DNA from: an uncultured Oscillospiraceae bacterium
GTDB taxonomy: Bacteria > Bacillota > Clostridia > Oscillospirales > Oscillospiraceae
Assembly: GCA_934645175.1 (NCBI GenBank)
Contig: CAKUDE010000001.1
Coordinates: forward strand, 1 to 64,000
Reading direction: 5' to 3'
Length of the DNA stretch: 64,000 nucleotides
Of the stretch, positions 54,124-62,695 are shown piece after piece. How positions within the stretch are numbered: position 1 is the first letter of the stretch; each line of letters starts with the position of its first letter. The notes beneath the pieces were generated by a model, which was not told the DNA's origin, made no database searches, and saw only the letters and a program-made list of their open reading frames with translations. The position numbers and the translations under genes were made by a program.

Positions 54124-55380
54124 TTATTTTTTCAGAAACGCGGCCTCGATGCGGTCGGCTGCGGTTTGCACGCCGTGCTCGTTGCGCAGTCCTGCGGCCA
54201 GTGCGGCCGCGTTGCTCCGGTACTCCGGCGTACCGGTTAGCTCGGCCAGCGCGTGTGTCAACCGCTCTGCGCTCAGCGTGTTGCGCCGCAAAGGCTTTGG
54301 GCCGAGTCGAAGCGCGGCGATACGCCCGCCCCAGAAGGGCTGGTCGCCGCCGAAGGGGATCACCAACGTCGGACAGCCGGCGTAAAGTCCTGCCGCCGTC
54401 GTACCTGCGCCGCCGTGATGCACGACCGCGCAGCAGCGCGGAAACAGCGCGTCGTGGCTTAAAAAGCCCTCTGCATAATATACATTATGCGGCATTTTCC
54501 CGGCGTCAGCACCGCTCCAGCCGCGTGCAAGGATGGCGCGCAGATGGGTTCGTGAAAGCGCGTCGAGGACGGTGCGCAGCGTCTTGCCCATGTCGCCGGA
54601 GCCCATCGAGCCGAAACCGATGTAGACCGGCGGGTCGCCCGCGTCGAGGAAAGCGCGGAGCGATTCCGGAAGCGTTTGATCGTCCCCGGGCGGCTCGCGC
54701 CAGAAGCCTGTCATGGTAATGTTGCTCTCCCAGCCCTCCGGGCGCGGGAATACCAGCGGACTGATGGCATAAAGCTCCGGTACTGGCGCGCCGTTCAGGG
54801 TAAAATACGCCTCCGGCCGCAGCGAACGGTGCGATACGCCCTGCTCGCTGCGCCAGCCGTTGAGCAGGCGGCGCTCGACGAGTCCGAGCAGCAGGTAGGC
54901 AACATGATATGTAAGCTGATTATACCCCGCCTTTCCGCCGACGGGAAGCTGCGGCGTAACCGGTATGGGCGCCTCGCTGTTCGCGTCCATCGGGTAGTAG
55001 TGCGTCTGCACGAAGGGGATGCCGTATTTTTCGGCGACGGTCAGCGGGACGGAGCCGAAGAAGGTCGAAACCAGTCCCTCCGCGTCCGCGCAGGAGGCGG
55101 TCATCGCCTCAAGCAGCGGCCCGGCATAGGGCAGAATCTCCTTTTCCAGATTCGGAAGATAGTTGAACACGTTCAGCTCCGGCTGCATCAGGCTGTCAAC
55201 AAAGCGGCTCGCATCGCCGGGGAGCGGGAAAAAGCCCAGGCCTGCGGCCTTTACGGCCTTTTCAAAGTGGGAAAATGCGGCGATGGTCACATCGTGTCCG
55301 CGCCGCCGCAGCTCGCCTCCGAGGATGGTGTAGGGATACACGTCGCCGGTTGAGCCGATTGCCATCATGGTAATGCGCAT
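54124..55380 (-). CDS. UDP-sugar glycosyltransferase of the GT1/GT28 type
   Basis: A 418-residue GT-B glycosyltransferase like sterol or lipid glucosyltransferases. The N-terminal domain has STGDVYPYTILGGELRRRGHDVT; the donor-binding domain has VYIGFGSMGS, GFLSHDALFPRCCAVVHHGGAGTTAAGLYAGCPTLV (in part) and PFGGDQPFWG. ATG at 55380 has GGGAGG 6 bases upstream. It stands behind psd and pssA on the same strand with a 67-base gap, so glycosylation of a membrane lipid is a plausible role; the acceptor is unknown. Confidence 0.85.
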   Translation of the reverse strand: MRITMMAIGSTGDVYPYTILGGELRRRGHDVTIAAFSHFEKAVKAAGLGFFPLPGDASRFVDSLMQPELNVFNYLPNLEKEILPYAGPLLEAMTASCADAEGLVSTFFGSVPLTVAEKYGIPFVQTHYYPMDANSEAPIPVTPQLPVGGKAGYNQLTYHVAYLLLGLVERRLLNGWRSEQGVSHRSLRPEAYFTLNGAPVPELYAISPLVFPRPEGWESNITMTGFWREPPGDDQTLPESLRAFLDAGDPPVYIGFGSMGSGDMGKTLRTVLDALSRTHLRAILARGWSGADAGKMPHNVYYAEGFLSHDALFPRCCAVVHHGGAGTTAAGLYAGCPTLVIPFGGDQPFWGGRIAALRLGPKPLRRNTLSAERLTHALAELTGTPEYRSNAAALAAGLRNEHGVQTAADRIEAAFLKK

Positions 55381-55447
55381 GGAAATCCTCCCGTCTGTCG
55401 GTACTCGGCCGCATGGGCGGCCGTTCAGAAACACTCCGACCCGACGG

Positions 55448-56302
55448 TCAGAGCTTTCGTAATGCCTTGCCGATCCGCTGCCCCATGCATACGGCGACCT
55501 CGTCGCCTCTCTGCGAAGCGGCAAGCAGCTCCGGCTCGGGTGCGGCCGCATCCTTTTGCAGCAGCAGCACCACCGTGCTTCCGCCGTAGAGGAAGCGCCC
55601 CTTTTCCTCGCCGCGGCGGACGTCGCCTTCGGGATGGCGGTTTGCGATCCGTCCGACGAGCATCGCGCCGACCTCGATCTGCGCAACCGTGCCGAGGTGC
55701 TCGGTGTCGAGCAGCGTGACCTCGCGGCAGTTTTCCGTGAAAACCGGCACGCGCTCCAGCGCAATGGGCCGGACGGTGTGCAGCTTTCCCGGCAGGAAGC
55801 GATGCATCCGCTCGCGGCCGCTGTCCGGGTAGCAGTAACGGTGATAATGCTCCGGGCAAAGCCGAAATACAAGGCAAAGCCCGCCGGTAAACAGTGCGGC
55901 ATCCTCCGCGCTGCCGAGCAGCGCGGACAGCGTGTAGCGGCTCTGCTTCACGGGGAAAACGCTGTCCGCTTCGATGGGCCGGACGCTGAGCCAGCCGTCG
56001 CAGGGGGAGATCAGCGCATCCGGCGACGGATCGATCGGCCGCAGCTCCGCGCGGATCCGGCGCGTAAAGAAATCGTTAAAGCTGACATATTCCGCCGCCT
56101 CGTACAGGGAAAGGTCAATGCCCTTCCTTCGCACAAAGGGCGCGATCAGCACGCGCGAGGCGCGGCCGTCCATAAACCGTCCGACCACGCGCGAAAACCC
56201 GCGCCCGACCAGCGGGCGCAGGAGCAGCCGTCCGACGGCCGTATGATAAAGAAAGCGCAGAGCTGCGCTTTCTTTTCCGGGTTTCCTTACCTCAAAAACC
56301 AT
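55448..56302 (-). CDS. psd: Phosphatidylserine decarboxylase
   Basis: A 284-residue type II-like proenzyme that makes phosphatidylethanolamine from phosphatidylserine. It has FNDFFTRRIRAELRPID, the CLVFRLCPEHYHRYCYPDSG catalytic His region (in part), and the self-cleavage site GGST (KGRFLYGGSTVVLLLQ) that yields the pyruvoyl group. ATG at 56302 overlaps the pssA end by 16 bases, which couples the two successive pathway steps. The in-frame start at 56404 would lie deep in pssA. Confidence 0.92.
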   Translation of the reverse strand: MVFEVRKPGKESAALRFLYHTAVGRLLLRPLVGRGFSRVVGRFMDGRASRVLIAPFVRRKGIDLSLYEAAEYVSFNDFFTRRIRAELRPIDPSPDALISPCDGWLSVRPIEADSVFPVKQSRYTLSALLGSAEDAALFTGGLCLVFRLCPEHYHRYCYPDSGRERMHRFLPGKLHTVRPIALERVPVFTENCREVTLLDTEHLGTVAQIEVGAMLVGRIANRHPEGDVRRGEEKGRFLYGGSTVVLLLQKDAAAPEPELLAASQRGDEVAVCMGQRIGKALRKL

Positions 56303-56979
56303 AGACTGAACAAAAACAGGAGCGCTTCGGCCAGACCGACGCAGATCATGCAGAAAATCCCCTTCAGGCCGGGTTTTTTGATCTGGAAGCGGAGCAGGAA
56401 GCACAGCCCCGTGACAAGAAGCGTCAGAAAATAGCAGGGCGTCAGATCGACGGGAATCGCGTAATCAAGCAGCAGCACCGTCGGCACGATGAGCGAGGCG
56501 GAGGTGACGGGCAGGCCGACGTAATACTTCCGCTTGCCGCCCTCCGCGGACTGCCGCTCCTCCTCGGTGACGTTGAAATACGCCAGCCGGATCAGCGCCG
56601 CAAGGACATACAGCGCCAGAATCGCATGGACGCCAAAAACGAGCAGCGACTTTCCGAAGCGCGGCCAGCCGGTCATAAAGCTCTGCATCAGCGGCGAAAC
56701 GCGGATCAGCGCTGCGCCGATGCACGCAGGCAGCACGCCGAACGCAACCAGATCGGACAGGGAATCGATCTGGATACCGAATTTCTGTTCCTGCTCGGTG
56801 CGGTCTTTCTTGCGGCGGGCGACCATGCCGTCAAACGCATCGCAAAGTCCGCAGGCAAGCAGGCAGAGCATTCCCCAATAGGGGTGCCCGGAGCCGCTTA
56901 ACGAGGCAAAAATGCCGCAGCAGGCGGACAGCAGGGAAAGATACGTCAGGATAACGGTATAGTCGAACACTCCGATCAT
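56287..56979 (-). CDS. pssA: CDP-diacylglycerol-serine O-phosphatidyltransferase
   Basis: A 230-residue membrane CDP-alcohol phosphatidyltransferase that makes phosphatidylserine. The family motif D-G-x2-A-R-x8-G-x3-D-x3-D is seen as CDAFDGMVARR, then FGIQIDSLSDLVAFG. About seven membrane helices are present. ATG at 56979 lies within the end of the upstream gene (ATGA overlap). Confidence 0.93.
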   Translation of the reverse strand: MIGVFDYTVILTYLSLLSACCGIFASLSGSGHPYWGMLCLLACGLCDAFDGMVARRKKDRTEQEQKFGIQIDSLSDLVAFGVLPACIGAALIRVSPLMQSFMTGWPRFGKSLLVFGVHAILALYVLAALIRLAYFNVTEEERQSAEGGKRKYYVGLPVTSASLIVPTVLLLDYAIPVDLTPCYFLTLLVTGLCFLLRFQIKKPGLKGIFCMICVGLAEALLFLFSLWFLR

Positions 56980-58055
56980 TTCTTTTTTCTCCTCATATGC
57001 ACGAAGTGATCCACGAGGACAAGCGTCCCGCAGAGAATAACAATAAAGTAGAAGGACAGCGAGCGCGAAAGCAGCTCCAGATTGACCGCGGCGCTTTCGT
57101 CGAGATACAGGCGGAAGCCGTTGAGCATCAGGAAATCGGCCACGCCCATCGAGCCGGGGATCGGCAGGCAGTTTGCGCCGACCATCGAATAGATCTGCAC
57201 GGCCCACAGGTGGATGGACTGCGAGAGACTTGCGCCCGTTGCCAGCGCCACAAAGAAAGGCACAAGCGACGACGCCAGCCGCTGCAGCAGGTTATAACCC
57301 AGAATGCCGATCATCATGCGCTTATGCGAGCGCAGAATGGCAACGCTTTCGCCGTACTCGTTCATGGAGCGGTCGAGTCGTTCCAGTGTCCGCTCCGGCC
57401 TGCGCAGCAGGTGCAGCTTCGCCGCGAAGCGCACCGCCGCGGTGCAGATGCGCCGCAGCATTGCCTCGTTTTTCAGAAGCAGCAGGAAAAAGCTCGTCAG
57501 GCAGACGAACACAAGGAAGCCGATCACGATCAGGATCCTCGCGGTCACGCCCACGGCGATGAAGATTCCCGGGAACACCAGCAGGACAATCACGCCCATC
57601 ACAAGCAGCGACAGGGTATACATCGACAGCGTTGCCAGCAACGCGGCGGTCGAAACGGCGGCGGGAATGCCGTCGCGGATCATCAGCGCGGCGCAGAGCG
57701 GCTGGCCGCCGCTGGCGGAGGGCGTAATGGCCGAGAAATAAAGGTCCGCCGCGCTGTAGACCACGCTCCGGTGGTAGCGGCAGGGATAGCCGAGCAGACG
57801 ACAGGAGGCGCTCAGCGCCTTTGCCTCGGCGAGACCGATGCAGAGCGCGCAGGCCACGGCGGCGGACATATACCATATGTTGGCATTTTCAATGGAATGC
57901 CAGAGCGATTTGAAGCTGAACTCTTTATTTTGCGACAGCACGACCCAGATGGTCACAGCCGCCAGAACAAGCGCAACAAGCGTCCAGCCAAGGCGCGAGC
58001 GGCGCGTAGCGAGGGCTCCGCCCTCCTTTTTGGGAAATTCCCGGTTCGCCGCCAA
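56976..58055 (-). CDS. LPG-synthase-type (UPF0104) membrane protein
   Basis: A 359-residue protein with about eight membrane helices, matching the flippase-like domain of MprF/lysylphosphatidylglycerol synthases (SAITPSASGGQPLCAALMI, then LPIPGSMGVADFLM). The aminoacyl transfer domain is absent, so it may move a lipid across the membrane rather than modify it. The start is TTG at 58055, preceded by GAGGAGGTG with 7 bases between; this start choice rests on that site. It overlaps pssA by 4 bases. Confidence 0.85.
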   Translation of the reverse strand: MAANREFPKKEGGALATRRSRLGWTLVALVLAAVTIWVVLSQNKEFSFKSLWHSIENANIWYMSAAVACALCIGLAEAKALSASCRLLGYPCRYHRSVVYSAADLYFSAITPSASGGQPLCAALMIRDGIPAAVSTAALLATLSMYTLSLLVMGVIVLLVFPGIFIAVGVTARILIVIGFLVFVCLTSFFLLLLKNEAMLRRICTAAVRFAAKLHLLRRPERTLERLDRSMNEYGESVAILRSHKRMMIGILGYNLLQRLASSLVPFFVALATGASLSQSIHLWAVQIYSMVGANCLPIPGSMGVADFLMLNGFRLYLDESAAVNLELLSRSLSFYFIVILCGTLVLVDHFVHMRRKKK

Positions 58056-58075
58056 GGGCGCACCTCCTCAGAAAA

Positions 58076-58741
58076 CTATTTTACCCTGCAAAGCCGCCGA
58101 TTTGCGGCTGCAAGCAGACGATCCGCGCGCAAGGGCTTCGCCAGAAGCTGTCCCAGCTCTGCGACAAGAATCCCCGCGAACACGTCCGCAATGACATGCT
58201 GCTTGACCAGCAGCGTCGAGGCGAAGATCGCCAGCGAAAGGGCCAGCATCGCCCACTTGTACCAACGCGGCGGCTTTTTCAGCCGCAGCGCGCCGCGGAA
58301 TACGAGCCAGCTCTCCAGACAGTGGATAGAGGGGAACAGGTTCGTCGGCGAGTCGATCCAATACACAAAGCGCAGCCAAAAATTCCAAAAGCCGCCCTGC
58401 GGCACCTCCGGCCGCTGCATGGTCATCGGTACGGCCAGAAACAGCACCAGACATATCAGCTTGGCGATCATTTCGCCGCCGAGTATGCGGTAGCAGGTAT
58501 CCTCGTCCTCGCGGGCAATGACGGTATAGCCGATCACCCACTGCGGAAACGCAAGACAGTAGATCAGAACGAAGAAGGGAACGAGCGGGATGGCACGGTC
58601 AAGCGAGGTTGTCAGATCCAGCATCGTCCGCCCGTCAAGCAGAAATTTTGTTCCGGTGAAGGTAACGGTATTCAGCGCCAGCATGGCCAGCAGCGGAAGG
58701 ACCGCATAGCGCGGCCAGATGTGTCGCAGCCGTTGTTTCAT
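58076..58741 (-). CDS. PAP2-family membrane phosphatase
   Basis: A 221-residue six-helix membrane protein of the PAP2/inositolphosphotransferase group. FPSIHCLESW fits the second phosphatase motif (SxxH) and KQHVIADVFAG the third (Hx3D). The first motif (KX6RP) is not clear. It may remove phosphate from phosphatidic acid or a polyprenyl phosphate. It lies 20 bases upstream of the flippase-like gene and begins the lipid operon. Confidence 0.8.
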   Translation of the reverse strand: MKQRLRHIWPRYAVLPLLAMLALNTVTFTGTKFLLDGRTMLDLTTSLDRAIPLVPFFVLIYCLAFPQWVIGYTVIAREDEDTCYRILGGEMIAKLICLVLFLAVPMTMQRPEVPQGGFWNFWLRFVYWIDSPTNLFPSIHCLESWLVFRGALRLKKPPRWYKWAMLALSLAIFASTLLVKQHVIADVFAGILVAELGQLLAKPLRADRLLAAANRRLCRVK

Positions 58742-58867
58742 ATCGTTGCTCCTGCCTCTGCGGTGAAGTCTACACCGAATATCATATCATATTCTTCTGT
58801 CGGATGCAAGCACGAAACGTCGCAAATACACGTTCCACCGTAAATTCCCGCCGAAAATCGCCGGCGC

Positions 58868-58936
58868 ACAGAGCCGCCCTCGCAATGACAGTAGGCACGC
58901 AGGATTACCACGACCCCTACGGGGTCTCGCAATGAC
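58868..58936. repeat. Two half copies of the palindromic repeat
   Basis: Two CTCGCAATGAC ends occur in tandem (58868-58889 and 58906-58936) between the lipid operon and mscL. Confidence 0.75.
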
Positions 58937-58963
58937 GGGCGTATCGGTTTTTGGGAAAGAAGC

Positions 58964-58997
58964 AGCCTCCGTCCCGTATATCGACAGGACGGAGGCT
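58964..58997 (-). terminator. Terminator of mscL
   Basis: AGCCTCCGTCC and GGACGGAGGCT form an 11-bp stem just past the mscL stop, followed on the minus strand by a T-rich GCTTCTTT. Confidence 0.75.
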
Positions 58998-59002
58998 TCG
59001 TT

Positions 59003-59452
59003 TTACTTCTGCTCCTTGAGAAGGTCACGGATTTCCGTGAGCAGTTTTTCTTCCGTCGTAGGCTCGGGCGGCGCCTTGGGGGCTTCCGGCTCCTTTTTCT
59101 TGCCTGCGTCGCGCAGCCTGTTGATGCCCTTCACCATCAGGAACACGACAAACGCCATGATCAGGAAGTTCAGCAGACCGGAAATGAAGTCGCCGAGCAT
59201 CAGATAATTGACGATCTCGTTGCCAGCTTCGTCCACGGGCAGCTCGCCGAACAGATGCGGCAGCGGAATTTTCCACTCCTCAAAGTTCAGCCCGCCGGTG
59301 AAGATGGAGATCACGGGCATGAGCACCTTATCCGTCAGCGCCTTGACGAGCGACTGGAATGCGCCGCCGATGATCACGCCGACGGCAAGGTCAAACATAT
59401 TGCCCTTGATCGCGAACTCCTTGAATTCCTTCATGAGTCCCTTTTTTGCCAT
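59003..59452 (-). CDS. mscL: Large-conductance mechanosensitive channel
   Basis: A 149-residue MscL, an emergency valve opened by membrane tension. It has the N-terminal FKEFAIKGNMFDLAVGVIIGGAF (in part), the first helix with VGVIIGGAFQSLV, the periplasmic loop and the second helix FLIMAFVVFLMVKGIN. A charged cytoplasmic tail ends in LLTEIRDLLKEQ. The length is normal. Confidence 0.95.
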   Translation of the reverse strand: MAKKGLMKEFKEFAIKGNMFDLAVGVIIGGAFQSLVKALTDKVLMPVISIFTGGLNFEEWKIPLPHLFGELPVDEAGNEIVNYLMLGDFISGLLNFLIMAFVVFLMVKGINRLRDAGKKKEPEAPKAPPEPTTEEKLLTEIRDLLKEQK

Positions 59453-59506
59453 GATAGTCCCTCCGTTTTTGTAATATTACTACTCGTTTCTGTATGGAGC
59501 CGCAGC

Positions 59507-60796
59507 TCATTTTGCCTCAATGATCTCGAGTCCGCCGAGATATTTGCGCAGCACCTCGGGTACGACGACGGAGCCGTCGGCACGCTGGTTCTGCTCGACC
59601 ATTGCCGGGAAAATCCGTGAGGTTGCAAGGCCGGAGCCGTTGAGCGTGTGGACAAATTCCGTCTTGCCCGTCGCTTCGCGGCGGAAGCGGATGTTGCCGC
59701 GGCGTGCCTGATAGTCGCGGGCATTGGAGACGGAGCTGACCTCCTTATAGCCGTTCATCGAGGGGATCTGGATCTCGATGTCGTAGGTTCGCGCCATGGA
59801 CGCGGAGCAGTCGCCCGCCGCCAGCTTGACGGTGCGGAAATGGAAGCCCAGACCCTTGACCAGCGCTTCGGCCTTGCCGACCAGCTCCTCGAAGGCCTCG
59901 TCGGACTTTTCGGGCAGGGTGTACTGGAACATCTCCACCTTATTGAACTGGTGGCCGCGTACCATGCCGCGTTCGTCGGCGCGGTGGGAGCCCGCCTCAC
60001 GGCGGAAGCAGGGCGTGTAGGCGAAGAGCTTGTGCGGCAGCTCGGCCTCGGTCAGAATCTCGCCGCGGTGCAGCGAGGCCAGCGCGGTCTCGGCCGTCGG
60101 GAGCATAAAGTGCATCCGGTCGTCGGTCGGGTTTTCGATTTTGTATACTTCGTCGGCAAATTTCGGGAACTGGCCGGCGGTTTCGCCGCACTGATACTCC
60201 AGCATGTGCGGAAGGATGACCATTTCATAGCCGTCGGCAAGGTGCGTGTCGATGAAATAGTTGAGCAGCGCCCATTCCAGCCGGGCGCCGAGGCCGCGAT
60301 ACATCCAGAAGCCGGAGCCGGCCAGCTTTGTGCCGCGCTCGTAGTCGATCAGCCCCAGTGCAGTGCAAAGATCGACGTGATGCTTCGGCTCAAAGTCGAA
60401 GTGATGCGGCTCGCCGTAGTAGCGCAGCGGTTGGTTGTTTTCCTTACCGCCGGGGACGAGATCGGGGTCGGGTAGGTTCGGAAGCGACAGCATCAGCGTG
60501 CGGTACTCCGCCTCCACGTCCGACAGCGCCTTGTCGTTTTCCGCGATCTGCGCCTTCAGCTCCGCCATCCGTGCAAACACCGGCGCAACGTCCTCGCCCG
60601 CCTTTTTCAGACGCGGAATGTCCTTTGACACGCGGTTCTGCTCGGCCTTGTCGTTTTCCGTGGACATGATCAGCGCGCGGCGCTTCGCGTCCAGATCGAG
60701 AATCCGGTCGATCTGCTCGTCGCAATCGACCTCCTTTGCACGCAGTCCGGCCTTGACGGCCTCGGGATTGTCCTTGATTCGTTTAATATCCAGCAT
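59507..60796 (-). CDS. serS: Seryl-tRNA synthetase
   Basis: A 429-residue class II synthetase. The N-terminal coiled-coil arm (about 30-100) contacts tRNA-Ser. Motif 2 is CFRREAGSHRADERGMVRGHQF (in part) and motif 3 lies in LNGSGLATSRIFPAMVEQNQ. The conserved start MLDIKRIKDNPEAVKAGL is present. It lies 38 bases downstream of the small membrane protein gene on the same strand. Confidence 0.96.
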   Translation of the reverse strand: MLDIKRIKDNPEAVKAGLRAKEVDCDEQIDRILDLDAKRRALIMSTENDKAEQNRVSKDIPRLKKAGEDVAPVFARMAELKAQIAENDKALSDVEAEYRTLMLSLPNLPDPDLVPGGKENNQPLRYYGEPHHFDFEPKHHVDLCTALGLIDYERGTKLAGSGFWMYRGLGARLEWALLNYFIDTHLADGYEMVILPHMLEYQCGETAGQFPKFADEVYKIENPTDDRMHFMLPTAETALASLHRGEILTEAELPHKLFAYTPCFRREAGSHRADERGMVRGHQFNKVEMFQYTLPEKSDEAFEELVGKAEALVKGLGFHFRTVKLAAGDCSASMARTYDIEIQIPSMNGYKEVSSVSNARDYQARRGNIRFRREATGKTEFVHTLNGSGLATSRIFPAMVEQNQRADGSVVVPEVLRKYLGGLEIIEAK

Positions 60797-60834
60797 GGTC
60801 TCACCTCATAAGTGCATTATAAATTGAAAATCGT

Positions 60835-60969
60835 TCAGATTCGCCCGCTCCGGGCAAGCAGGACAATCGCCGCCGTCAGCGCGGCCACGAACAGTCCTGC
60901 CAGATATCGCACGGTCGCGCGGCGCTGCTTTGCGTCCAGCGCCGCCGGCTGCTGTATCTCAGTTTTCAT
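60835..60969 (-). CDS. Small membrane protein (44 aa) between parB and serS
   Basis: A 44-residue frame starts ATG at 60969 with GAGGAGGAG 1-9 bases upstream and overlaps the parB stop by 11 bases. It has a polar start (MKTEIQQPAALDAKQRR) and one membrane helix (YLAGLFVAALTAAIVLLA). I do not recognise it. Coupling to parB and a sensible membrane profile support a real gene. Confidence 0.55.
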   Translation of the reverse strand: MKTEIQQPAALDAKQRRATVRYLAGLFVAALTAAIVLLARSGRI

Positions 60970-61840
60970 GCTCCTCCTCCGGGGTCATGGCGCAGAGCGC
61001 GTCGTAAAGGCGCTGAAGGTCCTCCGCCCCGTAGAATTCCAGGATGAATTGTCCTTTTTTCTTCCCGTCCGTGATCCTGACCCTTCGCCCGAGCCGGCGG
61101 GTCAACGTTTTCTCGCACTCGGCAAGGTAATTCACGACGGGCGGCTGCTTTGCCTCGGCCTTCTGCTCGCCTGCCGCCATGCGCTTGCACATCGCCTCCG
61201 CCTGCCGGACCGACAGGCGCAGCGCAATGATCCGCTGCGCCGCATCGCGCTGGAGCTTCTCGCTCGGCAGCGACAGCACGGCGCGGGCATGTCCGGGGGA
61301 AAGCGTCCCCTCGCAGACCGCCGCGCGCACCTCCTCCGGCAGCGCCAGCAAGCGCAGCGCATTGGCGACCGCCGGGCGCGATTTTCCGACGCGTGCGGCG
61401 ACTTTTTCCTGCGTCAGCCCGTAGTCGTCAATGAGCTTCTGATAGCCCTCGGCTTCCTCCATCGGGTTCAGATCCTGACGCTGGAGATTTTCGACCAGCG
61501 CCAGCTCCATGACCTCGCGGTCGTCCACCTCCAGAACAACGACCGGAACCTCGTGCAGCCCCGCCAGACGCGCGGCGCGCCAGCGGCGTTCCCCTGCGAT
61601 GATTTGATAATATCCGTTTCCCGTCTCGCGGACGGCAAGCGGCTGAAGAATGCCGTGCTCCCGGATGGAGTCCGCCAATGCGGCCAGCTCCTCCTCGTCA
61701 AACGTACTTCGCGGCTGGTCGGGATTTGGCTCGACCTTTTGCAGCGGGAGTCTTGTAACGGGCTGCCTGGTCTCCGGCTCGTTTATCTCGCCGATCAGTG
61801 CACCCAGTCCGCGGCCCAGCCCGCGTTCCTTTGGACTCAT
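60959..61840 (-). CDS. parB: Chromosome partitioning protein ParB/Spo0J
   Basis: A 293-residue ParB CTPase clamp that loads at parS sites. It has RGLGRGLGALIGE, the CTP-binding region with GERRWRAARLAG, VENLQRQDLNPMEEA, the helix-turn-helix LTQEKVAARVGKSRPAVANALRLL and a C-terminal dimerisation part. ATG lies 3 bases from the parA stop. Two parS sites lie within 2 kb. Confidence 0.95.
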   Translation of the reverse strand: MSPKERGLGRGLGALIGEINEPETRQPVTRLPLQKVEPNPDQPRSTFDEEELAALADSIREHGILQPLAVRETGNGYYQIIAGERRWRAARLAGLHEVPVVVLEVDDREVMELALVENLQRQDLNPMEEAEGYQKLIDDYGLTQEKVAARVGKSRPAVANALRLLALPEEVRAAVCEGTLSPGHARAVLSLPSEKLQRDAAQRIIALRLSVRQAEAMCKRMAAGEQKAEAKQPPVVNYLAECEKTLTRRLGRRVRITDGKKKGQFILEFYGAEDLQRLYDALCAMTPEEEHEN

Positions 61841-61843
61841 AGC

Positions 61844-62599
61844 TTACCCCTTTCGCATGATTTCCTCGGCGACCGCCAGATAAGCCTGTGCGCCGCGCGA
61901 AGCGCGGTCGTAGACCGTAACCGGCACGCCGTGACTCGGCGCCTCGGCAAGACGGACGTTCCGCGGAATGGCGTTTGCAAACACCTTTCCCGGGAAATGC
62001 CGCCGTACCTCCTGCGCCACCTGGTTGGAAAAATTCGTCCGTCCGTCATACATCGTCAGCAGTACGCCGAAGATGTCAAGCGTCGGATTCAGTCTTTTTT
62101 TGATGGCGCGCAGCGTTGCCATCAGATCGCTCAGCCCCTCCAGAGCGTAGTATTCGCACTGTACGGGGATGAGAATGCTGTCCGCGGCGCACAGCGCGTT
62201 GAGCGTCAGCAGCTCCAGCGACGGCGGGCAGTCGATGAAAATGTATTCATAGCTTCCGCGCAGCGTGTCCAGCGCTGATTTCAGCTTGTATTCTCGACGC
62301 TCCTCACCGATCAGCTCGACCGTTGCGCCGGCCAGATCGGCGCCGGAGGCGATCAGATCCCCGTATTTTGTGCGAATTACGCATTTTTCCGGGTCGGCCT
62401 CGTTGAGCAGCATATCGTATGTATTGTGCGTCACATTTCGCTTGTCCACGCCCATGCCGGAGGTCGCATTTGCCTGCGGATCAAAATCACATAGCAGGAC
62501 GCGCGCACCCGCGGCGTGCAGTGCCGCCGTCAGGCTGACCGCTGAGGTCGTTTTGCCGACGCCGCCTTTCTGGTTGACCACTGCGATGACCTTTCCCAT
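61844..62599 (-). CDS. parA: Chromosome partitioning ATPase ParA/Soj
   Basis: A 251-residue ParA with deviant Walker A KGGVGKTTSAV (about 11-21), CDFDPQANAT and DCPPSLELLTLNAL. It forms an ATP-dependent gradient on the nucleoid and acts with ParB in origin segregation. ATG has AAAGGAGG upstream. A parS site sits 20 bases upstream of the start, which suggests feedback by ParB spreading. Confidence 0.95.
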   Translation of the reverse strand: MGKVIAVVNQKGGVGKTTSAVSLTAALHAAGARVLLCDFDPQANATSGMGVDKRNVTHNTYDMLLNEADPEKCVIRTKYGDLIASGADLAGATVELIGEERREYKLKSALDTLRGSYEYIFIDCPPSLELLTLNALCAADSILIPVQCEYYALEGLSDLMATLRAIKKRLNPTLDIFGVLLTMYDGRTNFSNQVAQEVRRHFPGKVFANAIPRNVRLAEAPSHGVPVTVYDRASRGAQAYLAVAEEIMRKG

Positions 62600-62619
62600 G
62601 TTGCGCCTCCTTTTTGAAG

Positions 62620-62635
62620 TGTTTCACGTGAAACA
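62620..62635. promoter_or_regulatory. parS centromere site 1
   Basis: TGTTTCACGTGAAACA is a perfect match to the bacterial parS consensus, upstream of parA. Confidence 0.97.
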
Positions 62636-62695
62636 TTCGCTCCGCGTTTAAGTATAGCAGATGCCGCACGGTTTGTAAACCGTTTTTGTATGTTT

